A DNA stretch of 64,000 nt from assembly GCA_963920635.1 (NCBI GenBank), contig OY987301.1, positions 21,804,501 to 21,868,500 on the forward strand, read 5' to 3'. Position numbers and translations under genes: made by a program. The DNA comes from Pseudeuparius sepicola (taxonomy: Eukaryota > Arthropoda > Insecta > Coleoptera > Anthribidae). Positions 55,629 to 64,000 of this stretch are shown here, in pieces. The notes below the pieces were generated by a model, which saw only the letters and a program-made list of their open reading frames with translations, had not been told where the DNA came from and made no database searches. The stretch's first letter is position 1. Each line of letters opens with the position of its first letter.

Positions 55629-55827
55629 TATTCAAAAGGTGCATTCAACAATATGGGTAAGTTTACTTTTGGGCTATAATTATGACCTACTACGATCACT
55701 GTTATAGGCTGTAAAAAATTCCTAATAGCACTTTTTGAAATTTGAGCTCATAAAAATGATCATATAGTTGGCCATGATTACAACCCAATATTAAAGTTAC
55801 CCATTGTTTAATGCGCATTTTGAATTC
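55629..55827. mobile_element. Small foldback element
   Basis: The left arm (TTCAAAAGGTGCATTCAACA, about 55629-55690) and right arm (ending TTTAATGCGCATTTTGAA, about 55768-55827) pair imperfectly around a 75-bp loop. Confidence 0.6.
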
Positions 55828-55865
55828 CTACTTCGCAAGTTTTTTTCTCTCTTTTTATTGACATA

Positions 55866-56916
55866 ACCGGGTAATTCTCTGGGACTTTTACAATTTCAAG
55901 TAACAAACTAAAGTTACATAATGCGCTTGAATTATCAAAAAATATTAACCTATTAGACGGATAATACTGGAAGGAAGGTGATGTTTTCTATCATTACCGT
56001 AATGTGCTTGAATTATCAATCATTATTATGTGTACTTTTATTACAAGCTTTTATTTAACTTGCAATGTATGGTGAACTATGTATGTATGTATGTATGTAT
56101 GTTTAGGTCAAATCTTGCAAGCTGAATTATAACCACTTCCTGACATCCGATTATGCTGAAATTTTGCATACACCTTTAGTTCCGGTGACACTACAATATA
56201 CAATACTCAACATTGTAATACTTTCAAAATGGCCGTCGCCACAAGATGGCGGATGATATATTTTTTGTCAACCCCCTTAATATGGGTATCAAATGAAAGG
56301 GCTTGAAAAGTAGAAAACGATAAAGTTAGTGACATCACATTAAATTCAATATGGCCGCCCTTCTAAGATGGCGGATAATGTACCTATATATAATGTAAAT
56401 TAATGAATAGTACCTAATCTTTCATACTTTTTAACTTTTCCTTTTCTTGTCGTATTTTCTTTCATTTATTTTTATTATTCCCTGAAAGTGAAAAAATAGG
56501 TATTTTATCATTTATTAAATTTTCACTACGGTCCCTTTAGGGTCATTACTCTCCTGTTTCTATGTTTAGACTTTAGAGGTATGGTAATGACGGGGACGGT
56601 AGTGATGTTTTAACACGATTTTTTGGTTGAGATTGAATTGAGTTTATGTTCTTGAATTTTCAATTTTCAGTAGCACGGCAGTTATTTTGATTGTCATTGA
56701 GAACCAAAATGAAAACTTGTTGTATTCACATTAAGTATTTAAAGGGAGGAGCAGTAATTACAATTATATGCTTGATAGGAACTTGTCAACTTTTATAATC
56801 TTTGAGTAACTCAGACGGAAGGTAAATGCAGGAAGTAAATATTAAGGAAAAATCTTTATATTTGAAGAAATTATATAGGTAGGACGCGAAATGTAAAAGT
56901 CCCAGAGAATTATCCT
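55866..56916. mobile_element. Candidate 1-kb inverted-repeat element
   Basis: GGTAATTCTCTGGGACTTTT (about 55870) and the reverse complement ending near 56916 (AAAAGTCCCAGAGAATTATC) form terminal repeats of about 28 bp. Inside are two copies of GCTTGAATTATCAA (55923, 56007) and a smaller inverted pair near 56523 and 56610 (TCACTACGGTCCC / GGGGACGGTAGTGA). No transposase recognised. Confidence 0.45.
56078..56104. repeat. TATG microsatellite
   Basis: About six TATG units, followed by a moderately repeated noncoding stretch with two AAGATGGCGGAT words (near 56244 and 56367). Confidence 0.9.
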
Positions 56917-57109
56917 ACGCTACTTCATAACTTCATATATATAGTGAGCTTTGGCACCTATTGTGGTCTCGGTCTCCGAAATGGTGTATACCTATATACC
57001 TAGGTCTGACCTGGTTGAAAATGATTTAAGTAGTACATATGTAGAAATGTAGAAGATAAAAGTTCAGAGCATATTAATTTATTATATATTATTATATTAT
57101 TGTGTGCCT

Positions 57110-57225
57110 CTTGCCTCTTGTCAGTCTTTCTTTTTTTCTTTTCTTCTTCTCTACTTTTCCTTATGTATTTTTCTTCTTTGATCTTTCTTCTTCTTCCTTC
57201 TTTCTCTCTTCTTTCTTTTTTCTAT
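57110..57225. repeat. Polypyrimidine tract
   Basis: Over 100 bp almost only of C and T (TTTCTTTTTTTCTTTTCTTC and similar) on the + strand. Confidence 0.85.
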
Positions 57226-58170
57226 GCATAAAGTCTCTTTGAAAAGTATTTAGTAATTTTACTCACTCAAAAATAGTGACTTATTAGGATCATTCCATAG
57301 TGATAAGGCAAGGCTACAATAAACTTCATACGTTTATAATATTAGGTGTTCCCATTCTGGACGGTGAAAATGAAAAAGTAGAATATAAAGTATTCGATGT
57401 TGTCGTTGTGTATATGTGCAGACAATAATTCAATCCAATAATGCAATTAGTCGCTGTTAGTCCTAAAAACAAGTATAAATTCCAGAAGTGTGGAGGCTCT
57501 CTAAATCAGGCCCCCTTTATCATAAGCGAAGCGGGACCGCTGTGGCTTTCACGGCGCCGGGCCTAAGCGGGAATTTTTCGGGTGGTTCGGCAACACGACA
57601 TTATTAAAATCGGTTAAAGAATGAATGGGGAAACTTCCAAGGGGCTTGTTAATATTTTCTCCGTTTTGAAACTTTCATGACATTGACTGTAACTGCCGAA
57701 GTTTCATCTTTCAGGCCCAAAGTTTCCAGCCGGGCCTACTGTTTTTGATTACAAAAGGCCCGCCTCTTATTTTACTTCTGCATTTATTAGCATCTGTTTT
57801 TTGAGTGGTATCTATAAGAGGGTGCGATACTATAGAACTGTTAGAACCTTTCAGTTGCGTCTTATTAATTTCCCACAATACGCATGAGAGCATTGAGTAA
57901 AGTATTCCTTTACTCAATGATGAGAGATAGAATAGGTGCGACGAGTATAATGGTGACATATACCTATCCGCATAATATGGGATTTTTTTACTATTTTATA
58001 TATTTTTTATGTTGCTAGTGGTTTGCCTTTTGATTTTATACAATTATATACTAGATTTAAAATCTATAGAACATACTTTGCTTTTTTTATTTTTTCTAAA
58101 CACATTCCGTTCAAATGAATTAATTTAGTAAAACTACATAAAACAATTCAATTTTACTGGCTTTCTGTTC
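57226..58170. other. Unassigned stretch with a GC-rich island
   Basis: 57510-57600 is GC-rich (CGAAGCGGGACCGCTGTGGC). An 82-codon minus frame at 57711-57959 has no signature. Confidence 0.35.
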
Positions 58171-58175
58171 GGCAC

Positions 58176-58640
58176 ATGAATTGTTCTACAGAACTAGCAT
58201 TTTTAGGCAAGGCCAGTATTGCCGCTCAGTTAAATTCCACGTATACCTACTGGAAAAATATTATTAAACATAATGAATCCGTGGATAAGAAAATATGTTT
58301 TTTAAAAAGAATAATTAACTGCATACAATTTTGTGAGCACAAAGAAAAGAAAACTCTTAAAATCGTGGTATTTTTCTAGAAATAATGGATCCAGTTAGAT
58401 TCTATTATAAAAGAACATTTAAAAGTTTTACAGTATCCAATGTTAGGTAGGTACATCGTAAGTGGTGCAAAACGATATTTTGAACAGCATGCTGGAAGTT
58501 TGTCGCCAAGAAATTCGAGAGCAAATAAATAAAACAGACTTTTTGGCCATACGCAGTGTGATGAAACAACTGACATTTGGAATTATTGTCAAACGGTAAT
58601 GAGATTTAGATGTTTACATGATGGAAATGTATGAAAAAAC
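58176..58640 (+). pseudogene. hAT-type transposase relic
   Basis: NIIKHNESVDKKICFLKRII (within the frame from 58176) matches the HNExVrxNrxiLkrLIdav block of hAT/ZMYM-like transposases. After a break, SMLEVCRQEIREQINKTDFL leads, one frame over, to QCDETTDIWNYCQTVMRFRC. This is the region around the first catalytic Asp (DETTDI), followed by HDGNV. A frameshift and stops interrupt it, and the C-terminal dimerisation domain is absent. Confidence 0.65.
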
Positions 58641-61237
58641 GCGAGAAAAAACGGGAACGATTGTTTATGCACTTTTTATATTAATTATGCAAAAATACGT
58701 ATATATTAATAAAAACTAAATGTAAAGAAGCCCATGCCGGAAGTGGGAACCCACCTATTTTTTTTAATTAACCGCGAGTGTGTTTTTTTTTCTTTTTAAT
58801 ACATAACCCCCTACGAGCCGTACATTTCTATATAATATAACGCACAGCGACATACATCTACATTAGCGCGACTATACCTATAGCGTGATTTGTCTGGGGT
58901 TATTATTATTCTCGAATTATTATACTTAGTCGGTTTGGTGTGAACGCCTGAAAAGCGGGTCTGTGCGGCCGCCACACAACTCTGTGCGATTGCCAACTCC
59001 AGCCCTTATGTTTTTATTTTCTCAAGAAAACTTCAAGACACCGAGAACTGTTGTTTCTGGAAGCTAAACTCCGCAACTTTCGAATTGCACTCTCCTCAAT
59101 CTGCCCGCCATACAGCTTAAGGATTCAGAAGTTGCGGAAACTTCAGCACATACTGTGTATTTTTAGTTTATATTAGCGGTACTTACGTAACTGGAAAACG
59201 GAGAAGTTCGTGTTTTTGGTCAAGTGTTGTTTAGCAGATAATAATATGTTCATAATAAGAGATTGGTCCTAACAAAGAACAACAAGATAAAATATAGGTA
59301 TTCCTATTGTTGAAAATACTAAAACCAAGTGTGGCAACCCCAGACAAAATATATTTAGATCAATAATATAACAAATAATGACATTGTAATCATTCAACAT
59401 TATACAATATCAAATCAAAACTAATATTTTTTGGGAGCACGGGCTGATCTCCTTGCCAGTGGAGGTTTTCCTTACATGTCACGCGCGTTTCGGGTCCTGT
59501 TATTCAAAATTATTGCACTAATGCACTAACTATGATAGTTTTGGAGTTAAAACAACACGTTTACACTCACCTCTTACTTACTAGGAAACATGAATACATC
59601 GAATATTGTACATCTAGTTAAATCGAAGCGTAGGAATATTTTGTGAATTTCAAACAGTACAGTGACAATCCCCTAAAATTGACCAAACGGGTTGAATATA
59701 AATAGAAGTATGGTTATAGCTTGTCTTTACATTGCAAGAAAAATTGAGGAGGCTCTGAAATTTTTTGTTTGAAAAATACCGGTAGCTGCTACTTTTTAAA
59801 TTAACACACATTTTTTATGTGATTTAATTAATTAGTCAGTTAATTTCGTTGACTTATGTGGACAGATTTGAAAGCTGGAGCAATCATATATGAAATAACG
59901 GGTGGGATAGCAATTTCCCTGTTTACATTTGTAAACGCGCCGCATTTTTTCATTAAAAGGAGGGTTGTAATTTTCCACTAATTACTTTGGATTATATTCT
60001 GGCTTTTGACCCACGTGATTCCTAACTGCGAAGTTAGGTCAAATTTCCTCAACAACAATTTTAATATTACCAATATTTAACCAATGATCCAAAAAGTGAT
60101 GCGCGCAATTATAATAGGGTGAGTTTCTTTTATGAATTTATGTATGAGAATCTCGAAAATTACTGCAGATATAGGATGGGGAAAGATTTCTAGTTTTGCT
60201 AGGCCAATTCTTAGTTTTTAATCGGCAAACGTGTACATGCAATTCTTTGTTTTATTATCTAATTTTAAATGCAAAATAAAACTAAGAGTTAATTCTTTGT
60301 CATTATGGCCCGTGGCCCATGCCAATTAATCTCTTAGCAACACGCTTCAAGGAATATCTTATTTTTGTAACAATGATAATATTATACAATTATTGTGGTT
60401 GACATAAGATCTATATAGTTACCCATGAAAGTAAATATGCAATGCTAGCATTATGACGTTAGTAATGACATCCCTGTTGAAATTTTGCAAATGGGGTTAC
60501 CTAAACGCGTCAGTTTACTCAACAGCTCCGCAAAATGTGATACTAAAAAATGAAAATACTTGAAATATGCAGCAGCTGAAATGCAGACGTTGAAAAGGTT
60601 AAATGTTGAAGAATGTTTGGTGTTGTTGTGAAAAGTAGGTGTAAATACTAGTATTCACTGGGCATTTATTTTATTTTAATAGTACGAACGACATTAACTT
60701 TCATCATGACAAAAGAAGGCCGCTCGGAAGAGCAATCGATCGCACCCGCCACCGATTTTTTCTGTCAAAATATTGCCGAGATACTTTGAGTGCGCCACTT
60801 ATATAAGCCACCCTGTATAATAAATCTAATCTCCACCGCCCCAATCGTCCTAAACGGACGAAATTAGTCCAAACTCTCAGTTAAACTAAATCAGTAAATG
60901 GAATGGCTGTCCTTATCGTTGGTTAAAGAACAGCTAGAGCCGGCGTTAAGAAATAATGAATTTACCGTTCCCCGCTCTTTGACTTTAGTTACCTACCTTC
61001 TCTGGCCCCCCACCCCATAGCTTCGTGTCAACCAGATATACTCCACGTTTATAGGCTTTAGTTTATGATTCAACGTTCATTAGTTAGTTAATCAACACGT
61101 CATGATTAGATAAGAAGCAACTGAATAATGTAACTCCCTATTTTGGAATGATCTGCAAACTTCAATTTAATTTGCAATTAAATCAGGAGATTTTCCAAAA
61201 TTACTATTAACAGTGTTTCCAACAACGGATATGATAA
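58641..61237. other. Unassigned AT-rich stretch
   Basis: No gene recognised in 2.6 kb. CCACCCTGTATAATA at about 60811 is an unpaired foldback terminus. Confidence 0.4.
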
Positions 61238-61378
61238 ATATAGGGTTTGTTCCAACACCAGTTCTGAAACGTTCTCCTGTTCTCCATCAATCTAATTGGT
61301 TGAAAACAGTTCCGGAATTACTTTTCTGCATTCTGTTTAGCTAGAAATGGTTCCAGAACTGTTGGAACAAACCTATAA
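61238..61378. mobile_element. MITE with TATAGG-GTTTGTTCC ends
   Basis: Left TATAGGGTTTGTTCCAACAC and right GTTGGAACAAACCTATA are reverse complements apart from one base. Total length is about 140 bp, with further pairing inside (AGTTCTGAAACG / GGTTCCAGAACT). TA flanks are compatible with a mariner-type MITE. Confidence 0.7.
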
Positions 61379-61394
61379 TGTTGATATACTGATA

Positions 61395-62897
61395 TACTGG
61401 GTGAGTTTTTTCGATGCCCACTATGGGGATCTCGGAAACTAGCAGAGCTAGAACAAAGGTTAAATAGGGAAATTCTTGCAGTTTTGAATGCTCAATCTAA
61501 TGCCCCTTTTGGATTTTTAAAAAAGTTTATGGCTCACTAGATATTTTGAAAAAAAATATTTTTTGCTATTTCATCAGATCTCTGTAGCTCCATTATTTCC
61601 GATTATACAGAAAAACTGTTAAGACAAAAATTGTAGATAATTTTGTGCTTGATAAGATAACCTTATCCAATTTTTTATGTTGTTTGCGATTTTTGAGATA
61701 TGACATAAACTTGTGTTTTTTAAACGTAAATCATAGTTTGCTGTAGCCTTATAAAATCGGCCATTCTTTGAGCTTTCCAAAGATATAATACTCGGCATAG
61801 TTATTATAAAAAATAAAATAGCTATGGCTAATTTTCTGATTTTTTTTAATTTTCACATAGTCAGCCATGGAATATTTTCATAATTAGGTACGTTCTATTG
61901 TATAATAAGACATACTTCAAACTTTCAAATATTTTATTTTTAGCTGGCGACAAAATGTAACAAAATAAAACAAAAATTATCATGATGGAGCTCCACCACA
62001 TAATTATTTTCCCGTAAGAAATTACCTAGATCAGCTCTATCCGAACAGTTGTATAGGGAGAAATAGATCTATTTCCTGGCAGACCCGATCCCCCGATTTA
62101 TCTGTTTTGGATTTCTTTTTGTGGAGAACAGTACAAAATAAAGTGCGAGACAATTGTTGAATTAAGAGCAGCTGTTTTAGAAGCAATTGCCAGTATTGAC
62201 AGGCGCTCTCTAAGAAAGGCGACAAATTCAGCTTTAATAAAAAGATGCAATATTTACATAAATAATAATGGTGGATTGTTTGAACACCTTTATTATTTTA
62301 AAAGGTGACCTTTTAAAATAATAATAATTTGAATTTGAGTTTTTTAATTTTTCTTTTATTTTGTTACATTTTGTGACCAGCTAAAAAAAAATATTAGAAA
62401 GTTTGAAGTATAGACTATAGACTATAGACTATATGTGAAAATTTAAAAAAAAAACAGAAAATTAGCCATAGCTCTTTTATTTTTTATAATAACTATGCCG
62501 AGTATTTTATCTTTATAAAGCTCAAAAAATTGCAGATTTTATAAGGCCACAGCCAACTATGATTTATATTTAAAAAACATATGTTTATGTCATATGTCAA
62601 AAATCACAAACAACATTAAAAATTGGATAAGATTATCTTATTAAGCCCAAAATTATCTACAATTTTTGTCTCTACAGTTTTTCTGAATAATCAGAAATAA
62701 CGGAGCTACAGAGATCTGATGAAATAGCAAAAAATCACTCTTTTTAAAATATCTAGTGAGCCGTGAACTTTTTTAAAAATCCAAAAAAGGCATTGGATTG
62801 AGCATTCAAAACTGCAATTCTTTCCCCACTTAACCTTTGTTCTAGCTCTGCTAGTTTCCGAGATCCCCATAGTGGGCATCGAAAAACTCACCCTTTA
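61395..62897 (+). mobile_element. Second long-TIR mariner-like element
   Basis: TACTGGGTGAGTTTTTTCGA (61395) and the reverse complement near 62897 open arms of about 590 and 560 bp (to about 61982 and from about 62335). The loop encodes a mariner-like transposase C-terminal half. The arms are much longer than typical mariner terminal repeats. The element parallels 30437-32578. Confidence 0.8.
61984..62308 (+). pseudogene. mariner-like transposase C-terminal half
   Basis: Starts at DGAPPHNYFPVRNYLDQLYP, which holds the second catalytic Asp (61984-61986). RSPDLSVLDFFLW holds the third (62095-62097), with 36 residues between. A shift near 62147 is followed by CETIVELRAAVLEAIASIDR and NGGLFEHLYYFKR, ending at TGA 62306-62308. 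The N-terminal half and first catalytic Asp are missing from this copy. Confidence 0.8.
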
Positions 62898-64000
62898 TAA
62901 GTAGGTTCTGACGGATTATTTATAGATATGTTATTAGCTCGCCTTCAGGATTCACGCAATAATATGCAGTTGAGCTATTCTATAGATATATTTATGTCAT
63001 TATTTCCCTTAGGTGCAAGAAGATAATAAATTTGGTGGGTCCAGAGTTTTTAGACAGAAACAACAGTATCTTAAGATTTGGGGCCGCTCTGCGCCCTTAA
63101 TTATTGAATGTGTAGAAAGATCAAACGATCTCAAACTATTATTTGTTATTAATTTATCTGAATGGCGATAACATGTGGAATATGTGGAACGCTCCACTAT
63201 TTTCCGTGTCAACCTATCTAGAGGGGTTATTCGATCTCTAGGCCACTCAGTCCCTATTGCGACAAGACCACTCGATCTCTGTAATATTGTTATTAATCTA
63301 CTTGAATAGTAATTGACAAATAATCTGCTCCGATATGTGTCTTGTCCCCGTAACGAATTTATTAGTTTTTAGTTTCCTACATAGTCGTTCGGCTACAGTT
63401 CCGTAATACTTATAGGGAGTGTAATTAACTTGAGATTACTCGACTCCAGGCCACTCGGCCTAAGCACTATGCACACGGTCTTGGCAATATTGTTATTAAC
63501 TACAGAAGTTGCGCAATTTTGAGGTCAATAAAATGGCACAACAGATTTTTAATATCTTTTTTCGTTTTTTAGTTATTATGGAAAAAGTAAAATTTTGCGT
63601 TTTCGATTTTATTTTTTTCTGAAGTTGCTATCACAGATAGAGAAAAAAGAAAAGCACTTTCTTATGGCACCTTTTGACGGGCCTTAAGATGGAGTTTTTA
63701 GATTTGTTCTACAACGTTTCGTTTTTGAGAAACCATCTTCAACTTTATTTTTTTAAATACGGACCTGGATTTTTTTTGTAGATTTTGAAAGCACTTTTCA
63801 TTGCAAATACCATGATATATGACACGAAATATTTTTAAAAGGCCCTGCGGCCCTGTATTTAATAATAAGGAGTCTAAATATTAATCAGCATTGCTTACAG
63901 TTTATTTTTACTTCGAAAACTTAATATTTTTAAATTGTACGACCCTGCGTCTGGTAAAGTGTTTTCCTCTGTTGTTGTACAGCAAACAGTGTCGCATTGT
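62898..64000. other. Unassigned stretch at the window end
   Basis: No gene recognised. A 67-codon minus frame (63009-63212) has no signature. From about 63530 the sequence resembles a foldback arm in texture, but any partner lies outside the window. Confidence 0.35.

Noticed and set aside
57711..57959. 82-codon minus frame
   Set aside because: No conserved motif; probably chance in a GC-richer patch.
1..64000. tRNA or rRNA genes
   Set aside because: I scanned for T-loop-like GGTTCGA words and rRNA-like conserved blocks and found none that fit a cloverleaf or rRNA core.

Overview
This window looks like a repeat-dense, AT-rich arthropod genome, most likely an insect. It contains R4/Dong-like retrotransposons tailed by (TAA)n, an insect errantivirus-type LTR element with an env gene, mariner, hAT and MULE transposase relics, a Penelope-type GIY-YIG relic and splice-like signals. 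No bacterial operon, rRNA, tRNA or CRISPR array was seen. No complete host gene is visible. At most there are a few isolated exon-like pieces on the + strand (29092-29260, 55388-55438, perhaps 1667-1737), so the window may be intronic or intergenic. The insect order could not be fixed from sequence alone.

Layout. 1-9.4 kb: small inverted-repeat elements, a THAP-like exon relic, a non-LTR reverse transcriptase relic and a frameshifted FLYWCH/MULE transposase on the minus strand. 9.5-16.7 kb: a foldback element whose right arm was split by a 6-kb minus-strand LTR element. That element has gag and env pieces but no recognisable pol, and an ATAT target duplication. 18.9-24.1 kb: a chain of four abutting or nested foldback elements ending in TA-CAGG, with a mariner-like transposase relic inside the largest. 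24.2-29.9 kb: GC-rich islands, a TTAA-flanked MITE, a Penelope endonuclease relic and a candidate host terminal exon. 30.4-32.6 kb: a mariner-like element with roughly 840-bp inverted repeats that contain the 5' end of its own transposase.

34.1-47.3 kb is the centrepiece. Six copies of one R4/Dong-like, restriction-like-endonuclease non-LTR retrotransposon lie head to tail in the same orientation, each separated by a TAA microsatellite. The first is nearly full length; the other five are 5'-truncated. Sequence variants show at least two interleaved sublineages and one mosaic copy. This fits repeated insertion into the TAA tail of earlier copies. A 5'-truncated jockey-like element on the opposite strand abuts the last TAA tract (47.3-48.6 kb).

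48.6-64 kb: mostly decayed DNA with a degraded cysteine-rich ORF (50.2-50.7 kb), hairpins, more foldbacks, a hAT relic (58.2-58.6 kb) and a second long-TIR mariner-like element with a transposase C-terminus in its loop (61.4-62.9 kb). Almost everything recognisable is selfish DNA, and the elements interact mainly by inserting into one another.
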